Below, one piece after another: positions 42,780-51,208 of a stretch of DNA of 64,000 nt. Where the stretch lies: assembly GCF_000378245.1 (NCBI RefSeq), contig NZ_KB899495.1, forward strand, positions 215,113-279,112, in the 5' to 3' direction. The notes below the pieces were generated by a model, which was given only the letters and a program-made list of their open reading frames with translations, had not been told where the DNA came from and did no database searches. This DNA is from Aromatoleum toluclasticum ATCC 700605. Lineage in GTDB: Bacteria; Pseudomonadota; Gammaproteobacteria; Burkholderiales; Rhodocyclaceae. Numbering within the stretch: the stretch's first letter is position 1; the number at the start of each line of letters is the position of its first letter. A program made the position numbers and the translations under genes.

Positions 42780-44441
42780 TCAAAAACTGTAGGCGTAGGT
42801 CAGGGTCACAACGTCGCGATCCTCGTAGGTCGCCATCGCCCCGTTGGTCTGGTTGAAGCGTCCGGCCGGGCTGCTGGCGCCGAGGAACTTGTCCTTGCCC
42901 CAGTAGTTCGTGTAGGCGAGTTCGAACTTGTGCTTGAGCTGGAAGTCCGCCGCGAGCGCAATGCGGAACACCGATCCGCCCTCGGTAATTCCGCCAGTCG
43001 GCGCATTGCCTTTCAGCCCCATCTGGAACACCAACGGCATACTCAGGTCGATGCTCGGCAAGGCCTGCTGCCAGGTGGGCGTGAATGCCAGTGCCAGGTG
43101 CCATGCGTCCTTGGTTGCACAACCCTTGACGATTTCCTCGCTGGCGCAGGCCACCGCATGGTCCTTGCTCTTGTAGAACGCCTTGTTCTTCGTCACCTCG
43201 TCGAGCCGCTGGTAAGTCAGTTCGACCACGAGCGAGGCGGTGTCCCACAGAGGAGTCTTGTTGAACAGGCTGGTGCTGTTGGCAAGAAAATGCCAAGTGT
43301 CGCCGCGCACCCCGTCCAGGTCCTGGCCGGGACGAAGCACGGGGAAGTTTGCCGCGGCCAGCAGGGGCGTATTGTTGCGGTGGGACACCTCCGCCGACAC
43401 GGAATGACCGCCGATGATGGTCGCAATGCTCGCCCCCACGATCGAGATATCCCGCGCATAGACCGCGCGCGCCTCGAGCGGACCGCTACCCGGCCTGAAC
43501 ATCTGGATGAACGAAGGCCCCTTGTCGTCGAACCTGCGGTAGTACAGGCCGATACTCGCCTCGTCCAGGAATGCGGGACGCCAACGCATGTTGACGCCCA
43601 CATCCCCTTTGCGCCCCTCGCGCGGATCACCCCACGGAATTCCCGGGGCAATGAAATCGGGGCCCAAAAGCAGTCCATCCGAAATGCCGAAGAAAGTTCC
43701 CCCTTCCGGCAACCGGCTCGAACGCCACTCCAGCGTGTACAGACCGCTGAACGACAGATTCGGATCGACCTGCCACGTGGCGGTCACCTGATTCAACGGC
43801 AGAACGGTTTCCTTGGCATTGGCGCCGGGAGACGTCGCACTCTTGAGGCCATCGGACGACGCCTGCGCAAAGGCCACCGAGTTGGCGCTCGCGGTGGGGA
43901 ACACCGCCTCGCCCCACAGGCTCGCGTGGCGACCGGCCTTCAGCGCGAGCTCGGTCCCGCCAAGCTCGAGGTTGCCCCACAGAAAGGCATCCAGAACCTC
44001 GCCGTCCGGACCGCGGTAAAACCGCTTCGTGTAGCCCGAAAAGCGGTTCTTCGTGTAGGTTTCCCTTCCCGCCAGACGAGGATGGCTTTCCCCGGAAGCG
44101 CCATAGGCACCGTCGGCCCACGCGGCTGCGCTGAGGCGCAGGCCGGATTTCTGCTTCCAGGCAACATCGAGTTCGGTCAACAGATCGACACGATTGTTCA
44201 CCATGTCTCCCTTGTCGAACAGGAATTCGGCCTGATCGTTCGCGTTGTTGTTGGCCAGCGCACTCTTGCGGTCGGCCACGCGCCAACCAGCGTTGTACCG
44301 AATGGAATTGTCCCAACGTACGTTCAGGTCGGAATTCCCGGTATCCATCTCGAATGCCAAAGCCCGTGTTGCAGGTAAAGCCGCCGCTATCGCCGCTGCG
44401 ATCAGGGCGCCGCGTAGCCGCGGTTGCTCGATTACCTTCAT
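42780..44441 (-). CDS. DUF1302 outer-membrane beta-barrel protein (module A)
   Basis: A 553-residue predicted outer-membrane protein with a signal peptide (GALIAAAIAAALPATRALA). The mature start FEMDTGNSDLNVRWDNS is the DUF1302 hallmark, followed by alternating amphipathic strands and a C-terminal aromatic strand ending TLTYAYSF, with terminal Phe as in barrels. It should form the outer-membrane pore of module A. The ATG at 44441 has AAGGGGAC upstream. No CGACCG operator lies directly before it, unlike its module B counterpart; a 9-bp direct repeat at 44593-44616 may be an activator site. Confidence 0.9.
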   Translation of the reverse strand: MKVIEQPRLRGALIAAAIAAALPATRALAFEMDTGNSDLNVRWDNSIRYNAGWRVADRKSALANNNANDQAEFLFDKGDMVNNRVDLLTELDVAWKQKSGLRLSAAAWADGAYGASGESHPRLAGRETYTKNRFSGYTKRFYRGPDGEVLDAFLWGNLELGGTELALKAGRHASLWGEAVFPTASANSVAFAQASSDGLKSATSPGANAKETVLPLNQVTATWQVDPNLSFSGLYTLEWRSSRLPEGGTFFGISDGLLLGPDFIAPGIPWGDPREGRKGDVGVNMRWRPAFLDEASIGLYYRRFDDKGPSFIQMFRPGSGPLEARAVYARDISIVGASIATIIGGHSVSAEVSHRNNTPLLAAANFPVLRPGQDLDGVRGDTWHFLANSTSLFNKTPLWDTASLVVELTYQRLDEVTKNKAFYKSKDHAVACASEEIVKGCATKDAWHLALAFTPTWQQALPSIDLSMPLVFQMGLKGNAPTGGITEGGSVFRIALAADFQLKHKFELAYTNYWGKDKFLGASSPAGRFNQTNGAMATYEDRDVVTLTYAYSF

Positions 44442-44592
44442 GTTGCTGTCCCCTTTGGTGTGCGAATGCATTTGAGATCGACTGCACAAAATCAAAAAAC
44501 AATTCGACATTCGGGTGATCGTATTCCCGCGCGGCATCAGCGCCGGCCTCACCTCTATTGTCTCTTCACTGCAACGAGCAACTTCCTGAAAA

Positions 44593-44616
44593 CATCCAAA
44601 CCATCTTCATCCAAAC
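44593..44616. repeat. 9-bp direct repeat upstream of module A
   Basis: CATCCAAAC occurs at 44593-44601 and again at 44608-44616, a 15-bp period, about 150-175 bp upstream of the DUF1302 start. Tandem sites like this often bind response-regulator dimers; the neighbouring FixJ-type regulator is an obvious candidate, but that is speculation. Confidence 0.35.
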
Positions 44617-44780
44617 TTTTTTTGCTTTCCGGAATCTATTTCCTGCATTCCTTGCGTAGTCGCAATTGCCCAATTACGGCACTGGTCCGACACTCCCGCC
44701 CGGGAAAGGCAGGTTCAATATAACGACGCCAGGAATTCGTGAAAATTGTCCTTTGGTGAAACACTCGCCGCGCGACGTTC

Positions 44781-44806
44781 AAAAAAAGAAGGGCGCTTGC
44801 GCGCCC
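44781..44806 (-). terminator. Intrinsic terminator on the minus strand
   Basis: GGGCGC-TTGC-GCGCCC (44791-44806) forms a perfect 6-bp stem. Read on the minus strand it is followed by TTCTTTTTTT (44790-44781), the classic intrinsic terminator layout. No protein gene on that strand lies just upstream, so it may end a short non-coding transcript starting between about 44810 and 45100. Confidence 0.6.
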
Positions 44807-45105
44807 CAAAATCGCAGGAGGAGCGAGTCAAAAACTGTATCGGCGACGAACTGTTAATCGACGGATCCAATATATCCGTGCTGAGGCAGGATGAATATTG
44901 ACCTTTGGGGAGCTGTACTTTGGTGCAATACGCGCCGGATCCCGATATTCCGGCATGGGGCATTTCACCCCGCGCGACCGGGCTTCATCCGTTTGCGGCG
45001 ACGCCTGTTCGCGTCCATCCGGCAAGTCGATGCAATTGGAGGACCGGAAATATCGGCCGCACCGTGGACAAACTTACTTGCGGGCGCGGCTTCATGGCAC
45101 AATAT

Positions 45106-45119
45106 CGACCGTCCGGTCG
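45106..45119 (+). promoter_or_regulatory. Operator copy 6 upstream of the plus-strand reductase
   Basis: CGACCG-TC-CGGTCG, 71 bp before the ATG at 45191. Just upstream is CAATAT (45100-45105), a possible -10, with TTGCGG (45078-45083) as a weak -35 at 16 bp. If so, the operator covers the transcription start as in copies 4 and 5. Confidence 0.65.
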
Positions 45120-45190
45120 GACGTTTTCATGAACCGACTTCCAAAGCGCCAAAACGGCGACACGAACCGGCCCCTTCAGGAGGAAATCCC

Positions 45191-46210
45191 ATGAGCCGCG
45201 GCGAAAACAGGCAGATCCTGCTGCAACGACGACCGGAGGGCGCGTTGCGCGAAGACGACTTCGCGCTCGCCGCCTCCCCCATGCCGGAGATCCGGACGGG
45301 CCAGTTTCTGCTCAGGAATGCGTGCTTTTCTCTCGACGCCGGTTTCCGCAAGTGGATGAACGCCGGTGCCGACGACAACTACCTCAGCGCGATGGCCTTG
45401 GGCGCGCCGGTGCAGAGCATCGTGCTGGGCCATGTGACGGAGTCGCGGCACGCGGACTTCCCCGTAGGCAGCCTGGTGCTGGCGCGCGCGTCATGGGAAG
45501 AGTACAGCGCGCTGGACGGTTCGGATTTTGCGCAAAAACTCGAGCATGACGGCAGCTTCCCGCTGCATGAATTCGTCGCCGCGCTCGGCCCCACCGGCAT
45601 GACGGCTTATTTCGGCCTGCTCGACGTCGGCCGCCCGCGCGCCGGCGACACCGTGCTGGTGAGCGCGGCCGGCGGCGCGGTGGGTTCGGTGGTCGGCCAG
45701 ATCGCGAAGATTCTCGGCTGCCGCACCGTCGGCATCACCAGCTCGCCCGAAAAGTGCCGCTGGCTCACCGACGAGCTCGGCTACGACGCGGCCATCAACC
45801 ACCGCGATCCTGCGGGGCTCGCGGCCGCAATGCGCGAGACGATGCCGGACGGTTTCGACGTGTACTTCGACAACGTCGGCGGCGCGATGCTCGACGAGGC
45901 CGCCCAGCACATGAAGCTCGGTGCGCGCGTGGTGCTGTGCGGCGCGATCGCCGACTACGACCGCAACGACCGCGAATCCGGCATGTTTCACATGTGGCAG
46001 TTCATCGTCAAACGCGCGACGGCCGCCGGCTTCATGTTCTCGGACTATGTCGAACGCTACCCGGAGGCGGTGCACGACCTGTCGCAATGGCTGCGCGACG
46101 GCCGGCTGAAGAGCGTCGTGGATGTCCGCCGCGGCATCGCCCAAACCCCGAAGGCGTTTTGCGACATGCTCTCGGGCGCGACGCGCGGCAAGTGCATCGT
46201 CGAGCTGTAA
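45191..46210 (+). CDS. NADP-dependent medium-chain reductase (PTGR type)
   Basis: A 339-residue zinc-free MDR reductase with SAAGGAVGSVVGQIAK as the cofactor loop and YFDNVGGAML as the family hallmark; it would reduce an enone or enoyl-CoA double bond, or a related alkenal, with NADPH. The start ATG at 45191 follows GGAGGAAATCCC. It is a lone plus-strand gene with its own operator at 45106 and a GC hairpin after its stop. It is a paralogue of the gene at the left window edge; in both cases the gene is directly preceded by the shared operator. Confidence 0.87.
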   Translation: MSRGENRQILLQRRPEGALREDDFALAASPMPEIRTGQFLLRNACFSLDAGFRKWMNAGADDNYLSAMALGAPVQSIVLGHVTESRHADFPVGSLVLARASWEEYSALDGSDFAQKLEHDGSFPLHEFVAALGPTGMTAYFGLLDVGRPRAGDTVLVSAAGGAVGSVVGQIAKILGCRTVGITSSPEKCRWLTDELGYDAAINHRDPAGLAAAMRETMPDGFDVYFDNVGGAMLDEAAQHMKLGARVVLCGAIADYDRNDRESGMFHMWQFIVKRATAAGFMFSDYVERYPEAVHDLSQWLRDGRLKSVVDVRRGIAQTPKAFCDMLSGATRGKCIVEL

Positions 46211-46220
46211 CACCGCGGCA

Positions 46221-46245
46221 GCCGCGCCGCGCTCCGCGGCGCGGC
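46221..46245. terminator. GC-rich hairpin between convergent genes
   Basis: GCCGCGCCGCG (46221-46231), a three-base loop, then its exact complement (46235-46245): an 11-bp stem between the plus-strand reductase stop (46210) and the minus-strand SnoaL stop (46263). There is no T tract on either side, so it may act as a bidirectional transcript-end structure rather than a classical intrinsic terminator. Confidence 0.55.
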
Positions 46246-46262
46246 GCAAGCTACGGCGCCCG

Positions 46263-46715
46263 CTACTCGGCGTCGGTCTTGCCGAGCCCGATGTCGCCCG
46301 CCGTCTGGAACATCGCCAGTTCGCGATGCACGATGCGCCAGCCCTCGGGGCGGCGCTCCAGCCGGTCGCTGTACTCCCCCCACACGGTCATGGTCTGCGC
46401 CGCCAGCGCCCCCAAGCCGACATGGATCGCCTGCAGGTAACATTTCGCGGTGGCCTTGTCGCCATCGACGGCGATGCGGAAATTCCCGAGCAGGTGCTGG
46501 GTGCGCCCGCAGGTCTGCAACACCCCGGAAATCATGTCGCGGATCGCGTCGCGACTGGAGAAGTCGCCGATCCCCTGGTACCACGCCGTCGCCTCGGGCA
46601 CGAAAACCTCGTCGAGGCCTGCCCAGTCATGCTCGTCCAGCGCCAGCGCGTAGCGCACCAGCACGCGCTCGATGCGCTTCTCCTCGAGCAGGGTTTCCAT
46701 TGTCACGTCTGTCAT
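46263..46715 (-). CDS. SnoaL-like / NTF2-fold protein
   Basis: A 150-residue protein with the SnoaL_4 pattern: IERVLVRYALALDEHDWAGLDEVF, then FSSRDAIRDMISGVL and a THLLGNF-type segment (RTQHLLGNFRIAVDGD), ending in WRIVHRELAMF. Relatives include dehydratases and ring-hydroxylating small subunits; no reaction can be fixed. It ends the minus-strand unit 49887-46263 and lies 24 bp after an SDR. It is a fold paralogue of 10140-10553. Confidence 0.8.
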   Translation of the reverse strand: MTDVTMETLLEEKRIERVLVRYALALDEHDWAGLDEVFVPEATAWYQGIGDFSSRDAIRDMISGVLQTCGRTQHLLGNFRIAVDGDKATAKCYLQAIHVGLGALAAQTMTVWGEYSDRLERRPEGWRIVHRELAMFQTAGDIGLGKTDAE

Positions 46716-46738
46716 GGTTGCAAGTCCCTTTCGCGGTG

Positions 46739-47500
46739 TCAGAACAGGGTGAAGCCGCCGTCAACGGCGACGGTATTGCCATGGATGAAGCTCGCGTCGT
46801 CGCTGGCGAGGAAGGAGACCACGGAAGCCACCTCCTCGGGACGCCCCGGCCGCCCGGACGGCGCGCGCAGCTGCTTCTGGAAGTCGGCGCTGGCGTCGAG
46901 GAATTCCTTCGGCAGCTTCTCGATCATCGGCGTCATGATCACGCCCGGCGCGATCGCCACGGCACGAATGTTCTGCTGGCCGTACTCGTAGGCGATCTCC
47001 TTGGTGATCCCCACCACCGCGTGTTTGGCCGCGGTGTATTCGATGCCGGCGGTGGTGGCGACCAGTCCGGCCGTCGACGCGATGTTGATGATCACGCCGC
47101 CGCCCTGCTTGAGCATCTGGGGAATCGCCTGGCGGCAGAAGAAGAAGATGCTCTTGAGGTTCACGTTGAGCACGCGGTCCCACGATTCGTCGCTCACTTC
47201 CGCCGTCTTGACGAATTCGCCGACGATGCCCGCGTTATTCACCAACACGTCGATGGCGCCGAAGCTCGCCACCGTGTCGCGTGCGACCCGCTCGACGTCC
47301 TCGCGCCGCGCCACGTCCGCCTGCATCGCGAGCGCTTCGCCGCGCTCGGCGGCAATAAGGGCCACGGTGTCGCGCGCCGCGGCCAGGTCGAGGTCGGCCA
47401 CCACCACGCACGCACCGTCGCGGGCCAGCCGGATGCACATCGCCCGGCCGAGCCCCGAGCCGCCGCCCGTCACGATCGCCACCTTGTTCTGCAGTTTCAC
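46739..47500 (-). CDS. Short-chain dehydrogenase/reductase (SDR)
   Basis: A 253-residue classical SDR: TGGGSGLG at residues 11-18, VNNAG and YTAAKHA. The start is GTG at 47500 with GAGGAG eight bases upstream. The sequence resembles cyclohexanol/2,5-diol-type SDRs (closing HGNTVAVDGGFTLF), but this subgroup does not define a substrate. It lies in one unit with ADH, SRPBCC and SDR genes, all downstream of operator copy 7. Confidence 0.87.
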   Translation of the reverse strand: MKLQNKVAIVTGGGSGLGRAMCIRLARDGACVVVADLDLAAARDTVALIAAERGEALAMQADVARREDVERVARDTVASFGAIDVLVNNAGIVGEFVKTAEVSDESWDRVLNVNLKSIFFFCRQAIPQMLKQGGGVIINIASTAGLVATTAGIEYTAAKHAVVGITKEIAYEYGQQNIRAVAIAPGVIMTPMIEKLPKEFLDASADFQKQLRAPSGRPGRPEEVASVVSFLASDDASFIHGNTVAVDGGFTLF

Positions 47501-47581
47501 TGTCGTCTCCTCGCTGTTCAGGAAATCCCGGGCCCTGCCCGCTCGACTGACATCGACGGCACGGCAGCCCCGGGGTGCAGC

Positions 47582-48631
47582 TCAGTTCAGGCCGGGCACC
47601 AGCACGCTGCGCCCGTGCACCTTGCCCGCGCGCATCTCCTGCAGCACGCGCGGCCCGTCCTCAATGCCGAAATAGTGGGCGTCGACGTGGATGCGCCCGT
47701 ATTGCGCCAGCGCGATGACTTCCAGCAGCTCCGCACGCGAGCCCCACAACGGCGTGCATACCGAGCAGCCGAAAGGCAGGGTCATCTGGCTCAACGGCAG
47801 GACGCCGCCGCCGACGCCGACGACGGTGAGCTGGCTGTTGCGTCCGACCAGCTGCACGGCCAGGTCGAGCGTCGGCTGCAGGCCGACGAAGTCCAGCACC
47901 AGCGCCGCGCGGCGCGGCCCGCAGAAGGCGCGGATGGTCTCGGCCGCCTGCGCACCGTTGCGCGAATTCACGACGAGGTCGGCGCCGAGCTGGCGCGCAT
48001 GTTCGAGGCGTCCGTCGTCGAGGTCCGCTGCGACAATGCGCGATCCGCACATCACGCGCAACAACTGCACCGCCATGTGGCCGAGGCCGCCGACCCCGAT
48101 CACCACCACGTTGGCATCCGGCGTCAGCAGCGGCAGGGCGCGCTTGATGGCGTGGTACGGAGTCAGCGCCGCATCGGTGAGCGGCGCCGCCTCGCGCGGA
48201 TCGAGCGACCCCAGCGGCACCAGCAGCCGCGGCGACGGCACGAGCATGTACTCGGCCATGCCGCCATCGAGCCCGAAGCCGCCGCCGGCCTGCGGGACGG
48301 CATCGGCGTTCTCGCAGTAGTTCTCCATCGACGCCTGGCACGGGCGGCAGTGGCCGCAGCCCCAGTAGCCATACACCGCCACCGGATCGCCCTCGCGCAA
48401 GCCCTGCACGCCCGAACCCCACGCCGCCACCCAGCCGGCATTTTCGTGACCGAGCGTGAACGCGGGCTTGCTGCCCGCCCCCTGCGCCCCGTGATCCAGC
48501 ACGTGCAGGTCGGAATGGCACACTCCTGCGCCGCCGATTTTCACCAGGACCTCGCCCGGTCCCGGAACGGGCACCGGCACCTCTTCCACGACCGGGGGGA
48601 GCCCCACCCCGACAAAGCGAAGCGCTTTCAT
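47582..48631 (-). CDS. Zinc-dependent alcohol dehydrogenase
   Basis: A 349-residue zinc MDR enzyme: catalytic site Cys-His in GVCHSDLH, GHENAGWV, the structural zinc lobe GCGHCRPCQASMENYC and the cofactor loop GVGGLGHMA. It oxidises an alcohol with NAD. The ATG at 48631 has AAGGAG upstream, 22 bp after the SRPBCC stop. It is the second zinc ADH in the window (with 6765-7820); the two are not closely similar, suggesting different steps. Confidence 0.88.
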   Translation of the reverse strand: MKALRFVGVGLPPVVEEVPVPVPGPGEVLVKIGGAGVCHSDLHVLDHGAQGAGSKPAFTLGHENAGWVAAWGSGVQGLREGDPVAVYGYWGCGHCRPCQASMENYCENADAVPQAGGGFGLDGGMAEYMLVPSPRLLVPLGSLDPREAAPLTDAALTPYHAIKRALPLLTPDANVVVIGVGGLGHMAVQLLRVMCGSRIVAADLDDGRLEHARQLGADLVVNSRNGAQAAETIRAFCGPRRAALVLDFVGLQPTLDLAVQLVGRNSQLTVVGVGGGVLPLSQMTLPFGCSVCTPLWGSRAELLEVIALAQYGRIHVDAHYFGIEDGPRVLQEMRAGKVHGRSVLVPGLN

Positions 48632-48653
48632 GCCCGTCTCCTTGCCGCCGCGA

Positions 48654-49109
48654 TCACTGGCCGGCGCCACGGATCACGGCAGCCGCGAGGCCGGCGAACA
48701 TCAGCTCGTAGGCCATGCGCAGCCAGGCCTCGGCGTCGTCGGGCTTGCCCGATTCGGTCGTGAACTCGCTCGCATAGTCGAGGCGGGAACGCTCGCCCGG
48801 GAGAGATGCGATGCGGCCGTGGGCCTGGTAGTGCGTGATCCCCATCGGCTTGGCGCCGACGATCGAGAGGCTGTAGCTGAGGTTTGCCGGATCGAGCGCA
48901 TCGAGCCGCTCGGAGACGGGCGCGTCGTAGCCCTTGTTGTAGATGTGGCGGATCATGCCGATGCCCTCCCCTTCCATATCGACCCGGTCGATCTGCACGG
49001 CCGGATCGTGCCTCGGCCACCAGCGTTCGATATGGGCGAAGTCCTGCAGCATGTCCCACAGCACTGCGGCGGGAGCATCGAATTCGTGACTCGTGGCGAT
49101 CTTGTACAT
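48654..49109 (-). CDS. SRPBCC/START-like ligand-binding protein
   Basis: A 151-residue protein with the polyketide-cyclase/Bet v1-like pattern: MYKIATSHEFDAPAAVLWDM, then FAHIERWWP, a central beta sheet and a long C-terminal helix (AEAWLRMAYELMFAGLAAAVI). It may bind a hydrophobic intermediate or catalyse a small cyclisation or hydrolysis. The start at 49109 is chosen from the family N-terminus; the purine-rich site is 13 bases upstream. It lies between SDR and ADH genes in one unit. Confidence 0.8.
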   Translation of the reverse strand: MYKIATSHEFDAPAAVLWDMLQDFAHIERWWPRHDPAVQIDRVDMEGEGIGMIRHIYNKGYDAPVSERLDALDPANLSYSLSIVGAKPMGITHYQAHGRIASLPGERSRLDYASEFTTESGKPDDAEAWLRMAYELMFAGLAAAVIRGAGQ

Positions 49110-49167
49110 GGTTGCCGGCTTCCTCAAGAATGGTCTGGATGGCATGGCCGAGGGTCTGCGGGTCGGC

Positions 49168-49887
49168 TCAAGCCGCACCGCCGATGACGCTCGACGCGTT
49201 GTCGAGCACGATCTGGGCGCCATTGACGTGGCGCGACTCGTCGCTGGCGAGGAACAGCACCGTGTTGGCGACGTCCTCGGGCTGGCCGATGCCGGGAACG
49301 CCCGCTCCGGTCACCGCTTCGAGCAGGGGCGTGGAGATCATGCCCGGAAGGATCGCGTTGCAGCGCACCGGGTAGTTCTTCTCGCGGCAGTGCGCGGCGA
49401 TGGTGTGCGTCATCGCGGCGATGGCGCCCTTGGCGGCCGCGTAGGTAATGACGCCGGGAAAACCGCGGATGGCCGACAGCGACGAGATGTTGATGATCGA
49501 GCCGCCGCGCGCCTTCATCGCGGCGACGGCCTGCTTGCAGCCGAGGAAGGTGCCTTCGGCGTGGATCGCGTTGAGCAGGCGGTACTGCTCCAGCGTGGCG
49601 CTCTCGATGTCCGCCGGGACGACGATGCCGGCATTATTGACGAGGATGTCGAGGTGACCGTAACGCTCGAGCGTATGCGCCGCGACCGCCTGCCAGTCGG
49701 CCTCGCTGCGCACGTCGTGGCGCAGGAAGTCGCAGTCCAGTTCGCGCGCGAGCGCGCGCCCCGCTTCCTCGCTGACGTCGGTAACGACGACTTTCGCGCC
49801 TTCCCGCGCCAACACGACGGCATCGGCCCGACCCAGCCCCGAAGCGCCCCCCGTGATGATTGCCACCTTGCCGCTGACACGTCCCAT
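49168..49887 (-). CDS. Short-chain dehydrogenase/reductase (SDR), operator-controlled
   Basis: A 239-residue SDR with TGGASGLG at residues 12-19, VNNAG and YAAAKGA; the C-terminus (LDNASSVIGGAA) replaces the usual DGG. It is the first gene of the unit 49887-46263. The ATG at 49887 is about 70 bp from the promoter with operator copy 7. The slightly short length is within the family range. Confidence 0.87.
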   Translation of the reverse strand: MGRVSGKVAIITGGASGLGRADAVVLAREGAKVVVTDVSEEAGRALARELDCDFLRHDVRSEADWQAVAAHTLERYGHLDILVNNAGIVVPADIESATLEQYRLLNAIHAEGTFLGCKQAVAAMKARGGSIINISSLSAIRGFPGVITYAAAKGAIAAMTHTIAAHCREKNYPVRCNAILPGMISTPLLEAVTGAGVPGIGQPEDVANTVLFLASDESRHVNGAQIVLDNASSVIGGAA

Positions 49888-50297
49888 GTGCTGCCCCTGT
49901 GTGGTCTCTGGAGTGTGCCCGGCGGCGGATTGCGAACGCTGCCCGGAGCCGGGATTGGACGGACAGAATAGCCGACCGTCCGGTCGGACGTCCACAAGAT
50001 TCGCCTGTGCGCTGCACAACAAACGGGACAGGCTGTTTTTATTGTACGCGGCTCTCGCGAAGCATCGACGCCCGACCGGACGGCGGCTACGAGGCGGGTG
50101 AGGAGCACGTCTTCCGCAGGATCACCTACCGCGAGGACGACGTGTATTGCGCCCAGGGTCAGAACCTGCCGGCGCTGTGCCGCTGCATTCCGCACAACCC
50201 GGTGCGGATGAATGGAGCGTGACGCCGGCGGCACGGATGCACTGGAAGCGTCGGCGGAGGGGCACGTCGGGGTGCCTGCCCCTCGCGCCGCTACCGC
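49888..50297. other. Intergenic region (410 bp) with operator copy 7 and a possible gene remnant
   Basis: The left part holds the SDR promoter and operator (49965-49994). The plus-strand frame ending at 50222 (from about 50080) reads as protein-like sequence (for example YREDDVYCAQGQN and CIPHNPVRMNGA) but has no start or ribosome site; it may be the tail of a degraded gene. I do not recognise it. The rest shows nothing. Confidence 0.45.
49965..49994 (-). promoter_or_regulatory. Promoter with operator copy 7 inside its spacer, for the SDR-ADH unit
   Basis: Minus-strand -35 TGGACG (49994-49989), an 18-bp spacer and -10 TATTCT (49970-49965). The core CGACCG-TC-CGGTCG (49973-49986) fills the spacer. 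The -10 is the same as in the module B promoter at 58225. Confidence 0.65.
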
Positions 50298-51056
50298 TTA
50301 CAGCGCGGTCCAGCCCCCATCGACCGAGACCAGCGCGCCGTGCACGAAGGACGCCTTGTCGCTGGCGAGCCACAGCACGCACTCGGCGATGTCGTTCCCG
50401 CTGCCGAGACGACCGATGGGATGCAGCGCGAGCAGGCTCTGCTCCAGTTCGGCGGCGTTGGGGCGCAGTTCCAGCAAGGGAGTCTTGATAACGCCCGGGC
50501 ACACCGCATTGATGCGGATATTCCGGCCGCCGTACTCCACCGCGCAGGTCTTGGTCAGTCCCGCCACCGCGTGCTTGCTCGCGACGTAGGCGGAGGATCC
50601 GGCCAGCACATGGAAGCTCAGCGCCGACGCGGTATTGATCACCACGCCGCCGCCCTGACGCAGCATCTGGGCGATAGCGTACTTCATGCACAGCCACACG
50701 CCCTTCTGGTTGACCGCCGTGACACGGTCGAAATCGGCCTCGGGCATTTCCGTGATGGGCGCGGATTCGCACACGATGCCGGCGTTGTTGTGGATGACGT
50801 CGAGGCGCCCCCAGGTTTCGACGACCTGGGCGATCATGCCTTCGACCTGGGCCGCACTGGTCACGTCCACCTTGAAGAAGCGCGCGGTGCCGCCCGCCGC
50901 TTCGATCTGCGCCGCCGCTTCACGGCCTTCCTTCTCCGCGATATCGGCCACGGCGACCCGCGCCCCCTCGCGCCCGAACGCCAGCGCCGTTGCGTAACCG
51001 ATGCCGGTTCCGGCCCCGGTGATAAGTACGACCTTCCCCTCGAATTGCCCGGCCAT
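50298..51056 (-). CDS. Short-chain dehydrogenase/reductase (SDR)
   Basis: A complete 252-residue SDR: TGAGTGIG at residues 14-21, NNAG and YVASKHA. The ATG at 51056 follows AAGGAG. It comes 152 bp after the module B permease and is probably the last gene of that operon, so it is likely to be expressed with the transport module. Its closest look-alike in the window is 46739-47500 (shared ending VSVDGGW/VAVDGGF). Confidence 0.87.
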   Translation of the reverse strand: MAGQFEGKVVLITGAGTGIGYATALAFGREGARVAVADIAEKEGREAAAQIEAAGGTARFFKVDVTSAAQVEGMIAQVVETWGRLDVIHNNAGIVCESAPITEMPEADFDRVTAVNQKGVWLCMKYAIAQMLRQGGGVVINTASALSFHVLAGSSAYVASKHAVAGLTKTCAVEYGGRNIRINAVCPGVIKTPLLELRPNAAELEQSLLALHPIGRLGSGNDIAECVLWLASDKASFVHGALVSVDGGWTAL

Positions 51057-51208
51057 CAGTGGTCTCCTTGATGATTCTCGTTGTCGTGCCCGCCGGACCC
51101 GCGGTCCGGCGGTGCCTGCTTTAGGGACTGCGCCGCCTGCGTCGGCGGACAGGGCCTGTCGCAACAGCGTGGCACCGGGCGGCACGGCCGCCCCGGAGCC
51201 GGCATGGG

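Larger units (their letters stand above)
44442..45190. other. AT-rich intergenic region (749 bp) between divergent genes
   Basis: No convincing gene. The part 44460-44960 is much more AT-rich than the rest of the window and holds a direct repeat (44593-44616), a minus-strand terminator hairpin (44781-44806) and several TATATT-like stretches. Its right end carries operator copy 6 before the plus-strand reductase. The short open frames here have no codon bias or ribosome sites that I trust. A small RNA on the minus strand ending at 44781 is possible. Confidence 0.6.

Noticed and set aside
44828-45025. Small minus-strand open frame of 65 codons in the AT-rich gap
   Set aside because: No ribosome site, no codon bias and no recognisable sequence.
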